Assembly: GCA_018389105.1 (NCBI GenBank)
Contig: JACATO010001115.1
Coordinates: forward strand, 1-64,000
Direction: 5' to 3'
Source of the DNA: Nautilus pompilius
Lineage: Eukaryota > Mollusca > Cephalopoda > Nautilida > Nautilidae
DNA: 64,000 bases
Shown here one piece after another: positions 47,201 through 58,639 of this stretch. The position numbers were made by a program, and so were the translations under genes. Under the pieces are notes generated by a model that worked only from the letters and a program-made list of their open reading frames with translations, did no database searches and was not told where the DNA came from. Each line of letters starts with the position of its first letter. Positions within the stretch are counted from its first letter, which is position 1.

Positions 47201-50200
47201 CCAACATATTGCTATTTCAGATGTGGAGCGTAGCATAGAGAAAATAGGGAACTGTTAGTCTGCCACACTCACAATGGTAACTGAAAATGCCAATTAATGT
47301 AAGCAGTGATTCTAAATTAAACAGTTGAAAAATTCCATTTGAATTTGATGGGAGGAAAAAAACAAAATTATGCACACAAGCATACTTAATAAAATTAGGT
47401 AAGGATTAATTAAAAAAAAAAAAATTATTTACTTGAATTGGCTAGTTTATTTGCCAGACTTGAACTCCAAGCACATATGTGAGGCTGCTGAAGGACTAGC
47501 TACAGTTATTTAAAAGCAACCTACCCTAAACTGAGCTACTACCAGAAGGGATCTCTATACTATAGATCTTTCATATTTGGGCTATTGCTTAGTAGAAGAT
47601 TTATAACTTTAGATAAAAAAAAAATTGCTAGTTTTTAGTCCATAGGAAGATGGAATTATGTATGGACAATATCATTGATTTAACACCTAGAAAATAGTTA
47701 AATAAAACAGAATGATGACTAATATTTTCATGAAAAATGTGAAGTCTATTTTGACCATCAGAAGATACTTATGTCAAATTCATAAAAATCATTGTTTTAA
47801 GTTTATCACTCTTCAGTATCACTGCTGTAAAAACTAGGTAATTAGTTCAACCATGTCCCTTCACCTTGATAGCAGGCCAAAATTAGAGAACCTGTGTTCA
47901 GTAATCTCTTCTTGTTGCCATCATTAAGGTGTAGTTGACTCTTTTGGTGTGCTTACAAGTTAATTTGTAGTAGTTGACTGAAGTTGGTCTTGAACTCAAG
48001 ACCTGTTGGTTGTTACCAGGTCTTTGATATGACCTAACTGTTTGTTCCCACATCTAGTAGTGGCAGAACTTGTTGATATTAGGTTAGAAGTGGTTACATT
48101 GAGGAGAATTTTTAACTTAGATTGCTCTTCCACTCATTGTACAATGCAGTTTACTTGCCATCAGAATATGAATAGTTTACAACAGTAATAATTTCTTTTC
48201 TCTTTTTTTTCAGGTGTCAATAGGATATTTACCAAATAAACGGATATTGGGTCTGAGTAAACTTGCGAGGTAAACTTTTAAATACTTTACTTTAAAGCTT
48301 CCCATAATTTCTGAATTAAACACTTTGATGACTTTAAACAAAAAAAACAACAAAAACCCATGATGCATAGATAAAGTAACTTTCATTATCTTATCTATTG
48401 ATTCTCTAGGACAGAACAGTTAGGGTTTTGCCATATGTTCTGGCTTTCATTTATTATTTACTTTTGTTTTCTGTTTTGGAAGTAGAGAGAAATAAAATAG
48501 CTATTATTCTTAGAGGAGGTGTTTAAGTTTGCCAGTCTGCTTTATGAAAATACCAGTAAATATATGAAGCCATTGGATTTTAACAAAATAACTACAGATT
48601 ATTATGTTTTTGTTAAAACCATAACTAAAACGAGTTTATCTGGAAATAAATACGTTAGGTGAATTTTTTTCATTGTGCAACTGCTGGCAGACTTGTGCAC
48701 GTAAAAAAAACTGTTCCAGTATATTTATATTGGGAAAACATTTGTTTGAAAGGGCAGATCAGGGAGTGATCTATCTTGAGCAAAATCTTAAATCTGTTCT
48801 CTTTTACTTCAGAATTTGAAGAAAAAAAAAATTAGTTTTGTTTGTTTAAAATGTACACCTTATATGGCCTATAAACATTCCTTTTTCATGACTGAAGTTT
48901 TGCTAGAAATTAACTGCTTGTAAGTTGATCAGGCTGTTTTTGTTTTTTTTAAAAATATTAATGGGATTATGAAAATTACAAACTGGCACCGGTTTGGTAG
49001 CAAGAGTTAGTGGAAAATTAAATGATTCATATGATGGTAGTTACTAAGAAAAAACTCTCTTGTGGAGTTAAATTTCCATATGTCATCAATTCAACGTTAT
49101 CTCAACACTGCTGTAGTTAGGTTATGGAACATTTATCATATTGAGAAACTTTTTCAATGGTGGATAAATTTAACTGCTTCTTTCCAAAAGGGAATTATTC
49201 GCTAGTATAAATACATGAAGCCATATTATACAATATCAGCAAACATCTGCTAATTGTAATTCTGTAAGCCATTTCTCTAACTTTTTTAGATTGCAGCACT
49301 CTGTCAGCACGGATGTTTAAAAATCAGTAAGTGTGGTCCACTGGTGGTTTACTTTGCAGACTAGTGGACAGCTAAGGTTGAGTTAGATTTTGAATCCCAG
49401 TCTGAATTAGCTCAGTTTGGCAAACCTCTCTGGCTTGGCTTGGCTGCTTTATGCTCGTTTTTTTACCAGCCGACCACATGGGTTTTCCTGGTACCTGCAT
49501 TAGAGGTTTTGTTGGTAACTCTTAAATCACTTGACTATTCTCAGAACTCCAAACTATAAACCCATTTTGTCACCACAGTTAATAACACCCCTCACCTCCC
49601 CTCTTTTAGCTTTCTGCTATAAGATGTTCTTAGGCCTCGAAAGCCAGCATAAGAGTTCAACAAGATCATTATAAGTGAAACTGTTTGCCATTAATGCTCT
49701 TTATTAGTTTAATTAATTAATGGGATTGTTTTTTTTTCACATTTAAGAGGATTGAAACTTTAATGAAACTGGAATTTTAATAGAATAGTTAAATTTGTAA
49801 ACACATCTGTTCAACTTGTACTGAAAAGGAATATTTATAATGCAGTTCTGGCAATGAATGTTGTTGGAGTAATGCCCTAGCTCCTCTTAATGTCTACTGA
49901 TTATTTATTAAACTAAGTAGAAGAGCTAGTTAGCTACCAAAATCAGCCAAGCCCTCGTTACCAGAGCTATACCCTAGTATTTTCCCTTAGTACAGCATAA
50001 AGCCTTCAGATGGCAGGGCTGTTGATTAAATGTTCAAAGAAAAACTGTTTTCTTTCAGTTTTACATTTTTCTTTCTTTCATCACACTAACTGACCTTTTA
50101 ATCTGTTAGAAGCCAACTTCAAGTAATATCATTGACACTAATCATAGTTTTTGTCTGTCTAAGATAAAAATTAAAAATGCATTAAAGTCATTTCTCAGAA

Positions 50201-53200
50201 AGAGAGATTTTAATTTTTGTGGCATAACTTTTAAAAGTAATTTTTTTATTTGCAACCAGTATTACAAAATGTAGAACCTTTTTAATGACAACTTTGTGAA
50301 ACACCCTTCCATCTGTTCTCTTATTTAAAAAATACAAATAATAATAATGCTTTCTCTACTCTTCCCCAATTTTTATTTTAGAAATTTAAGAAAATGAATA
50401 TTATATTTTTATAGAGTAATAGGTGGATTGTTAAAAAAGAAAAATTGTTATTCTATTGGTTTTTTTAAAAATTCTATTCTTTTCCTGACTCTGTTTAATT
50501 CTTTGCTGCCATCTCTCATTAATGTCACGATAGTTCTCTAGTCCCATTCATCACATTTATTAAGCTATCTTAGCATCTCACTATTTGGCGTTGGTTACAA
50601 TTTCTCAGCAGTATCTTATTCGCACTAAAAGTAGGGTTTTCGTATGTACAGTATTTTAAAAAAAAACCAACATTTTGCTTTTTTTAGATTAAAGATCTCC
50701 TCCATAAATTCCTGATCACATAAAATGGTGCAGTCTCACAAATTGGACAAAAAAACAAAATGGTTTTACCAGAAAACCAGCAATTTTTTTTCTATGAAAT
50801 CTGAGCTATTAGTCAGAAACAATTCGCATCTTTCCAGCTGTTAGTATTCAGAATAACTGCTTCATTTGTTTTGCACTCCAGACTTCAGTTTTTACACTGA
50901 CATATTGCCTTATTTGGAGGCATGTGACTTGCATAATGTTCTTGTGATGCAAAATACAAAACATGGTTCGTTCACAGTTGCAAAGAAAGTTGAACTATTA
51001 CAAAAAATTGAGAAAGGTGATATCCATGAAGAAGCTCAGTGACGATTATGGTGTTGGTGTTTCAGCAATTTATGATCTCAAGTAACAGAAAGAAAAAATC
51101 CTAAAACATTTTGCAGACAGTGATATACCAAGTCTGTGAGTAAGCAAAAATTTTATGCTTAAGTAAAAATTAATGATGTAAACAAATTTTTATGAGTGGT
51201 TTTGTCAGCATAGGGGTGAGGGTGTGGCTGTCTCTGGACCAATGTTGATTGGGCAGGCCAAATTGTTTCATGAAGAAATTGAAAATAGAAAAATTGTGTG
51301 AATATTCTCAAGGATAGTTAACTAGATTTAGATACAGCATAGCATACAAATGTTTAGTGTGTGGTGAAAACCTCTGCTGATCATGAAGCTGCTGAAAACT
51401 GTTTTATACAATTTTCCAAGTTAAAGAAAATTTGTGTTGAACAAGTCTACAATACTGACAAAACAACCTTGTATTGGCATTGTATTCCTTGGAAAAACTT
51501 GAAACTGCTGATGAGTCAGTGCCACTGAGATTTAAGGATTCCAAAGACATAGGAACCATTCTTGGCTGGTCAAATGCTGCAAGTGCACACAAGTGAAAAT
51601 GAAAATTACTTGTCATTGGAAAAAGTTTACATCCTCAGGCCTCTAAAGCGGTAAGGATATTTCCAGTTCACTACTGCGCCAATAAATGGGCATGGATAAC
51701 CAAATAGATAACCTTGGACTGGATTGAAAAGCATTTTGTACCAGAAGCTTATGCACATTGTAATAGGTCTTGATTTCAAGATAATCTTAGTCTTGGATAA
51801 CTGTTCTGCACACTCTGATGATGATCCTTTGGTGAAAGATAAACATTTTTATTTATTATTCCCTAAATTCATTTCATAATATACCCTCAGAACCAGGAGA
51901 TTTTACACACTATGGAATGCAGACAGAGAGAGAAATTTATGAAGTCTGCTATCATCTTGAATAGTGGTATTGGTAATGATGCATTTAGAACATTTTCATC
52001 ATTAAGGATGCTGTTTGGCATGTCGCTAAGGCTGAAAATAAAGTAACTCAAGACACTTTGAAAACTGGATGGTGCAAATTGTAGCCAGCCATTATGATAG
52101 TTGAAGGTGAGCTTGAGGGTTTCTGTATCTCCCAAGAAAAGAGAATTTCATCAGGTTTAATGGATTATACTAAAGGCATGTCATGAACTGTTGCAAGAGA
52201 ATTGCAAGAAAGTGAAGTTGCACAATGGATGAATGTAGATAAAGATGGGCCAGTTCTCTAAGTAACTGATGGAGAAATCATAGATATGATAATGAATCCC
52301 AAACATAAGCAGAAAGATAGTGATGATATTGACTTAATGGCTTAAAAAATTATCAGTAGATAAGTGTATAGAAGCAGCTGAGGTTCTGCTCACAGGTTTA
52401 GAATGGAGCTTTATATCTGAGCAAGAAACACTGCAAGTTTATTGTATAAGAGAAACTTAGGCCTTTCCTCTGTTTATGCTGAAAAAACATTGGATATCTT
52501 TGGAAAAGCAATAGATACAGCTACACAGAACAATGTCGAATCTCCCTCAACCAATGAAAATCCTGTGGCTTCTACCTCATCAACCAAGACATCTGTCCAA
52601 TCACCTCTCTTTGCCACTGCCAATGTGCTAATGTAAGCATATACCATTAATACCAAAGCATGTCACTGTTGAACCGGAAACATGGAGATAATTTAGCTAT
52701 TAACTGATATTGTTGTTAGGAAATCTCAGAAAACACTGAAATTTTCTATTTGTAGCACACATTGATTAAGGAGCAATTCCTTCTGTATCTGCAGGATTTT
52801 ATTTTGCCTTGTCAAGAAATCCTTCACATAGTAGAATGCTCATCCACACCAGGATACCTCTAGTTCTAAATCCGTTTATTTATTCAAAATATCCGTATGA
52901 CAAACCTTTGTATAACCTAACCATCAGGGAAAACAGCATCCTAGTGCTCCTTCAATTAGATTTTTACCAGATGGACATTAGAATCATCTATTTCTGTGAT
53001 TTACAAACTCTGTATTATACTTCTGGAATCTTGTTTACCTCTGACATTTCTGTCATATGTTGTAATTTGATCCATAGGAGATGGTTAATCTGCTGCTATG
53101 AATACAGACACTTTTCAATTGAAATCTATGCTAATATATTTTAGTAAAGGGATTCATTATGTTAGCTAACTCTGCCTACTTCAGATTTAAACTGACAGGC

Positions 53201-56200
53201 CTATATATTGAAGTAAGAGCATATGGACAAAACTCAGCTGCTATCTCATCTGAAATTTAAAAGAAATTGTGTGAGAATAAATTATAAGAAGTAGCCAATG
53301 ATTTTGACAAGTTTTTTTAAAGAATTTTTCAAATTTAAAAAAAATTTTATGGAAATATGAGGGCAAGAATTTAATGATATTAACTACATTGGTTTCTTTC
53401 TTAATATAATAACTCATGAATTTAAACTTTCATCACTTCACTTTAATCCTTTTTAAATAATTCTTTAATGTCAGTCTCTAATTAATTAAGTGTTGAAATT
53501 ATGATTATTGGTGCCTTGAAGGGTCTATTGGTCAAAAAGCTATATGATATATATATATATATATATATATATTTAAATAGCATTGATAAGTTGATTACTG
53601 TAGAATGGGAAAACATTTGTCAGGATAGTGAAAATCTGAATATGATTCTAGTTTAGCTTCAGAGACAAGCCACTTTGTGGCTCATATAAGATTTCAACAG
53701 AGAAAAAATGTATTACTAATGTTTAAGTTATTTTTAGCACTTACCACTGGTAAATTCCTCCTTTTGCTTACACTCTCTTGTTAAAACTGAAGCCTTCTTG
53801 GCTTTATTATATTTAAGTTTTTTTTAAATTTATTTGAAAAAAAAAATCAGTGCCCACACATTTAAATTTGTTTACTCTTGACATGTTCAAGATTAAGGAC
53901 CCACTGTCTTTAATTAGTCTAAACAGATCAATAAGATAATTAAATTCTGTAAACATTCTGGAGATGCCATAAATAAATGGGACATCCATCTGCCATTTTT
54001 AAGATATAGTTTAAAACATTTAGGTCTGTAGCCTTATTTTTAATTGTTTTATATTCTAATCCTGACTGTTTAATGTGGCGGATAATGTCAATTATTTCAA
54101 CATTGAGATTGTTAGCAAATTCAAAAATCTAACCAGTGAACCTTTAAGTTTTTAAGTTAAGCTTCAAAAGACCTCTTCTGGGTATTTAACTATTTAGAGT
54201 TGTATTTTTGTTTCCTTTTCCCCTTAATTAATGTCACATATGCCTGATTTAGACTGTATGTGAAAATATATTCTTTACAGCAATTATTTAACTAACTCGT
54301 ATCGCCGTATTCCCATTAAGTGCAGTTTGATTTTAATTTTTGTGAACAATTTTTTTCTTCCTCCAGAATTGTTGAAATCTATAGCAGAAGATTGCAAGGT
54401 AAGTGTTGTAATTTCTTGACAGAGCCAAGGATCACTACCACATTATATGGATAGAGGAAGGGTGGGAGTTTGCTAAGACATCAGGGTTATTCTATCATGA
54501 TACCTAATATTTTTTTCTTTATCTTTAAATATAACTACTACTACTGTGATAAATAAAGGATCCATACTTGGCCATGTGTGTGTATCATTCTTAATCATTT
54601 CCTTCTCTATAAATATGGTGCTTTGCTACAAAAATGCAGTCAGTTAAAGGATAATCTTTAAATCAAAAGGAAAAAACCCTGATAAAAACTATAATAAAAG
54701 TTAGTAACGATAGGTCTTTGTTAGCTGAATTCATACTAATAAAATGATCAAAAAGTAACTATATAGCTTCTTTTCCTTAATTAAACATTTGTATTTTCTT
54801 TTGATTTTTAGTTATTTAAAATTTTGTACGATATTTGGTACACTTGTTCAGAAGATACTTCCGTTCTCTCTCTCCCCTTACCTTACTGTTTTGCTGTGGA
54901 GCTGGGCTGATGGTAGTCAGTATGAAGTGTTCTCGATAGTGTGCATAACATGTATTGTGTAGAAAGCATATTTTGCTAAAATGCCCTGATTATACCTGAA
55001 AAATAAACAGTGCAGAGCTTAATTAGCAGGTGTCCATTTTACTGGGGACACCTGTGCAAAAAAGAGTTGGTGGTATCTCATTTCATTTACCCACTGTTAC
55101 CACCCAAAACAGTGTATTTATTTCTCGTTGAATAAATTACTTCCTTTATTTTGATAAGCAGAATTTCAAAGATAAAATCTTTGTTTATAATAGTGCATTG
55201 CACTGCCTTTAATCTGAAATGATAAACAAAGCTTAAACTGATAAGTCTTCAAAAATTATCCCTAATAATGTACTTGAGCTCATAATTACAAATTATCTAA
55301 GACTACAGCTAGATAAGATATCAAAAAATATTTAGAATTGTTACTGGTTGGAATAGCTTCCCCACTAGTGTAGTGCTGTAGTTATCTTCTGTGCCAGAAG
55401 GGGCCCACCCAGCACTTCAAACTCTGGTGGGAAAATCTTCATTTTTAGATGTGGGAGAAAACCTGAGTGAGAAGAAACCATGCTGAGGAGTATGCCAAAC
55501 TGAGCTACTTCTGACTAGGAATCAGACTTGGGCTACTGACTGCCCAACTTAATAGTGGAAACATAAGTCAATTTAAGAATCATATTGATGACCATATCTC
55601 TTCCCGGGGATTTGTTGCATAAGTCAAGGTGGCTTCTCACACCCTGGTAACAGCCAAACTGAATAGTTGAACAAAGTTAAACTATGGTCTTCTACTTTAT
55701 ATAAGAAACCAGAAGCATCTTACTGTCTAGTTGAAATAAAGTTAAACATTCTTATAAAATAGGATTTGGTAAGAAAATTCCTACACATTTAGTGTAGGAA
55801 TGTCATGATCTCCATTCCAGCATCAGCCACCCCAATGGGCAGAAGTACTTATTCTCCGCCCTCTTTCTGTTCAGTGTGTATCTTGGTGCTGACGGACTTT
55901 CCTGAAATTTCATATATTCCCAAGTATTTTACTTTTGTTTACTGCAGTCTTTTTTGTTCGTTCTAAAATTAAGATTTCTCTCTCTGCTCGTGCGTGCGTC
56001 TCAAGTTTTTAAAACACTCTTAAAAAAAAATAGATAGAAAACAGACAGACTGATGACCTGCACACACACACACGAATCAGTTTTGCACTGATTTTCCTAT
56101 TTGGGCAGCTACCCAGCAGGTTCCTGCTTGGGGTGGGTGACCTTGGTTTGAGGTATCTCCCCAGTGTTGCTCTTCACCAGCCAGTCTTATGGGTTTCCTT

Positions 56201-58639
56201 TTCCATCTAAAAATGGAGCATCTGATGCATAGTATTACAGAATAACTAATTCCTTTTTTTATGATGTCATAAGTGTTTTGACCATTGCATTAAAAACAAA
56301 GTTATATGAAAGCATGAGAAAAACATGCTAACTTAAATTTTTTGAGGAACAAGCTGTTTTATTAGACCTAACTACACTATTGCAATAGTGCGAAGGTTGT
56401 TGCTAGATTTTTAAAAAAATAAAGAAATACATCTTAACCACTCCTGGTAGTTTATTTCTATTTATGAATCATCATATCTGCATTCCTATTTAGTCACCAG
56501 CTGTTTAAAAATGCAAAACCTCTCATGCTAAGTATGTTATCATGGCCTAGTTTTAGTGTAGATAGGTTAATCTACCTAGTTTGACTACTGCCCAATGTCA
56601 CAGTGATGGCTGGCTATCTAATCTTATCCTTGGGAAAGCAGCCCTTCAACATCCTGACAATCTCTACAGTGTAATTGATTTGTTGGTGGGGGAGAGACAA
56701 GACAAAATGTCTCAACTTAGAATGTCCTGTCATCTTTTTTCTTTACACCAGGAGCTTTCTTTGTAGTACAAACAGTTGTATTGCTGTCAGCAGATTTTTA
56801 AAAATCAGATGAATTCTTTTTCTTCTTCAATCACTACTTTCTTTCATAAGAGTGGGATGCATTGCACCGTTGTTATGCACACACTGACCCAGTGCAGCCA
56901 TCTTCAGCAGTGGTTTATTCTTCCGACTTTTCTTTGTCATAGGAGGCTTGCCTGTCATGGCTATAGTGTCCCTTGGTTACTCTGTCTGAGTGCCTACACA
57001 GGCCACTCCCCAGTAGCAACTGGAGCACTGCCAGTAAAGTACCTCAGTCACAACAATGTGACAGTAGTGGGAATTGAACCCAGGACCCTTAGGTCCTGAA
57101 GCCAACACTCACACCACTGAGCCACATTGCCTGGTGAATTGTTTAGAGTCATTATTTATATAAATGTGAAATATTCAGTTTCTGTCTGTAGTTGTTTTAT
57201 TTTTCTGTCATTTGTAAATAAATATTAGACATTTATTTAATTCTTGGCACACACACACCCCAACTTTAGCACCACACCACACCAAAAAAAAAAAAAAACT
57301 AACTTCTATAATACACACATTAGTGTTAAAAAAAAAAAAAGCATTAAAAATGCTATATAACTGTGATTATGCACTTAATTTAAATGTTCTTACTGGATGG
57401 TGTATTTACCAAAGAATTTCTTTCATTTTCAGTACAAGAACGATTGACCAAACAAATTGCTGTTGCCATAACAGAAGCTATACATCCATCAGGTGTAGGG
57501 GTGGTAATAGAAGCCTCGTAAGTTGACCATTCAGATAATAGTTGGACCACCAGCCCCAGAGAAGCTTCTGGTCTCATCATTTACCTCTGACTCTGAAATA
57601 GCAAGTTTTCTGTTCTGGAAGGCTAAACAAATACCAATAAGAGCAAATGAATGCGTTTTAAGCGAGTCCAGTACAAAAAATTATTATAGGGTTGATCTAG
57701 TAGTTAGGTTATACAATTGAAGGCCTTATGAACTAGGTGGAAATCCAAAACTTTCCCACATTGTCCATTATTTCTAGACTCCAGCTTGTTTGAAAACTAC
57801 AACATGATTTGTACACACTGTATGAGAACAAGCAGGATGGAAAGGCTTTTTGTAGTCTCTGGTTTTGTATACTTGCATAGGAGCACAACCAATTCATGTC
57901 TCCACAACACTGTAGAACTGTCGGCAGCAGTCACTTGGGGTATTGCCTAGGATTTCTGGGGGATTTGAGAAAAATCTAGGAAGAAAGCAACAAAAAAAAC
58001 CATTTCAAATCTAGACAAAAATCATTCAGATTTTTCACACTAAATTAGAAGTACATATTAAAAACTAAATATTTAATGAGTCTATTTGAATTCTTAATTT
58101 TTAAGAGTTATTTCTTTGGCTATACCATCTTGTTGCCACAGTAACAATAGAAATTAATTATTAAAGAAAACCCAATGCAAAATTTTGGCCATAATTAATA
58201 ATAAACAGTATTATGGTTTGATAGTTTTGTAAGTCATTATTTTTATTAATCAGTACATTAAAAAAGAAAAAAAAACAAACATTTTTAAAATGTCTTTAGG
58301 GACAGAGGCATCCAACAATGTTGTTGTTGTTTTCTGATTGCCCCCAATCAGGTAGTCGGGTATTTTAAAATCAGAGTTTGCTTGCCAAAGATGACTATAA
58401 CTTAAAAAAAAAAAAAAAACGGGCAAACTTTTGCTGGTGAGAGTTCTAGATTTTAATAGCAACAGCACCACTTTGACTGTCAGTTGACAACCATCTCTTC
58501 TGTTTGCAGGCACATGTGTATGGTAATGCGTGGTGTACAGAAGCTGAACAGCAAGACTATAACAAGCACTATGCTAGGCGTATTCAGAGAAGATCCAAAA
58601 ACAAGGGAAGAATTCCTGACTCTCATCATGAGCCAGTAA
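30933..58639 (+). CDS. GCH1: GTP cyclohydrolase I
   Basis: Six exons (30933-31281, 42359-42468, 48214-48269, 54367-54398, 57433-57517, 58510-58639) join to 253 residues (human 250) with all phases consistent. The enzyme converts GTP to 7,8-dihydroneopterin triphosphate, the first and rate-limiting step to tetrahydrobiopterin, as a cytosolic homodecamer. Family blocks in order: [18 protein letters not shown] and FFTKGY in exon 1; [18 protein letters not shown] and LCEHHLVPF in exon 2; [72 protein letters not shown]. Zinc ligands C143, H146 and C214 and the neighbouring H145 are present. The start is the ATG at 30933; no better upstream ATG fits. The N-terminal ~60 residues are family-variable. 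No damage is seen. Confidence 0.97.
31970..32039. repeat. 18-bp direct repeat pair
   Basis: TTCCAGGTAATGGCTGGA occurs at 31970-31987 and exactly again at 32022-32039. GCTGGATCCTGTGAG, which overlaps the second copy, recurs near 32296-32311. Confidence 0.7.
32164..32241. repeat. (ATT)n microsatellite, interrupted
   Basis: About 25 ATT units with one CTG interruption. The poly-isoleucine frames seen on both strands here are artefacts of it. Confidence 0.95.
35143..35161. repeat. (CA)n microsatellite
   Basis: Nine CA units in GCH1 intron 1. Confidence 0.9.
39892..40000 (+). repeat. Dispersed repeat family R, copy 1
   Basis: Contains GGCATGGTTTATTCTGGCTC, then TTCATCGGCCGAATGCATGG, TTTCCTCC and CACATCTAGAAATGA. 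These blocks recur in the same order at 41218-41340 (reverse), 49390-49520, 55420-55500 (reverse) and 56100-56225. Confidence 0.5.
41218..41340 (-). repeat. Dispersed repeat family R, copy 2
   Basis: Reverse complement carries CATGGTTTCTTCT, TTCACCAGCTGG, CAGTTTCCTCCAACATCT and AAAAATGAAG in order. Related sequence may extend left to about 41040. Confidence 0.55.
42359..42468 (+). CDS. GCH1: GCH1 exon 2, CEHH zinc site
   Basis: Residues 117-153, with LCEHHLVPF giving zinc ligands C143 and H146. Acceptor attttccag, donor gtaagt. It follows the 11 kb first intron. Confidence 0.97.
42469..48213 (+). other. GCH1 intron 2 (5.7 kb)
   Basis: AT-rich. Apart from the TA-flanked pogo-like element at 44780-45904, nothing is recognised. 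An unassigned, broken minus-strand frame lies at about 44.2-44.5 kb. Confidence 0.55.
44780..45904 (-). mobile_element. TA-flanked pogo-like DNA transposon, non-autonomous (1125 bp)
   Basis: The left end reads CCATATTTTTCAGCTTATAAGTCG; the reverse complement of the right end reads CTGCATTTTTGGCCTATAAGTC. Both are flanked by TA. The subterminal TATAAGT(C/T) repeats again on the left and as CATAAGTT on the right. On the minus strand a short piece ([17 protein letters not shown], about 45.4 kb) resembles the HTH-linker region of pogo/jerky-type transposases. There is no intact catalytic domain, so it must depend on a transposase made elsewhere. Confidence 0.58.
48214..48269 (+). CDS. GCH1: GCH1 exon 3
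   Basis: Residues 154-171 plus two bases ([18 protein letters not shown]). Acceptor ttttttttcag, donor gtaaac. Confidence 0.96.
49390..49520 (+). repeat. Dispersed repeat family R, copy 3
   Basis: Reads GAATTAGCTCAGTTTGGCAA, then TTTACCAGCCGACCACATGG and GTTTTCCTGG. TAGCTCAGTTTGG resembles a tRNA A box, hinting that the family may be a decayed SINE. Confidence 0.5.
50963..52470 (+). pseudogene. Jerky/Tigger-type (pogo superfamily) transposase relic
   Basis: Pieces in order along the plus strand: [15 protein letters not shown] and [16 protein letters not shown] (psq-type HTH, 50.97-51.08 kb); [19 protein letters not shown] (51.45 kb, first catalytic Asp in NTD, the usual following Glu changed to Lys); [15 protein letters not shown] (51.66 kb); [22 protein letters not shown] (51.78 kb, second catalytic Asp); TLKTGWCKL; and the acidic C-terminal region [13 protein letters not shown] and [12 protein letters not shown] (52.2-52.3 kb). 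At least several frameshifts and stops separate them. It is close to full length, so it is a dead but complete-sized copy in GCH1 intron 3. Confidence 0.82.
53547..53572. repeat. (AT)n microsatellite
   Basis: Thirteen AT units in GCH1 intron 3. Confidence 0.9.
54367..54398 (+). CDS. GCH1: GCH1 exon 4 (32 nt)
   Basis: Residues 172-182 plus one base ([11 protein letters not shown]). A micro-sized exon between cttcctccag and gtaagt; both split codons resolve correctly. Confidence 0.95.
55420..55500 (-). repeat. Dispersed repeat family R, copy 4
   Basis: Reverse complement reads CATGGTTTCTTCTCACTC then AGGTTTTCTCCCACATCT and AAAAATGAAG. To its right the reverse complement has GTAGCTCAGTTTGGCATACT, matching the block in copy 3. 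Confidence 0.55.
56100..56225 (+). repeat. Dispersed repeat family R, copy 5
   Basis: Contains GCTCTTCACCAGCC, TTATGGGTTTCC and CCATCTAAAAATG in the family order. Confidence 0.5.
56815..57136 (-). mobile_element. tRNA-derived SINE
   Basis: On the minus strand, TGGCTCAGTGG (box A, about 57125) and GGTTCAATTCC (box B, about 57080) are spaced as in a Pol III tRNA promoter. The sequence is not a tRNA gene, because the 3' acceptor strand does not pair with the 5' GGCAATG. A non-tRNA body of roughly 250 bases follows. The far end is uncertain. It lies in GCH1 intron 4 in antisense orientation. Confidence 0.7.
57433..57517 (+). CDS. GCH1: GCH1 exon 5
   Basis: Residues 183-210 plus two bases ([25 protein letters not shown]). 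Acceptor ttcattttcag, donor gtaagt. Confidence 0.96.
57518..58509 (+). other. GCH1 intron 5
   Basis: A 1.0 kb AT-rich intron with a (TTG) run near 58320. Nothing else is recognised. Confidence 0.6.
58510..58639 (+). CDS. GCH1: GCH1 exon 6 with stop
   Basis: Residues 211-253 then TAA at 58637-58639. [10 protein letters not shown] provides zinc ligand C214. It ends [12 protein letters not shown], two to three residues longer than the human C-terminus. Confidence 0.96.

Larger units (their letters stand above)
48270..54366 (+). other. GCH1 intron 3 (6.1 kb)
   Basis: Holds dispersed-repeat copy 3, the jerky/Tigger relic and an AT tract. The remaining sequence is AT-rich and unremarkable. Confidence 0.55.
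54399..57432 (+). other. GCH1 intron 4 (3.0 kb)
   Basis: Holds dispersed-repeat copies 4 and 5 and the tRNA-derived SINE. The rest is AT-rich and unrecognised. Confidence 0.55.

Noticed and set aside
57060-57136. tRNA gene on the minus strand
   Set aside because: Boxes A and B are present but the acceptor stem does not pair and a non-tRNA tail follows, so it is called a SINE.
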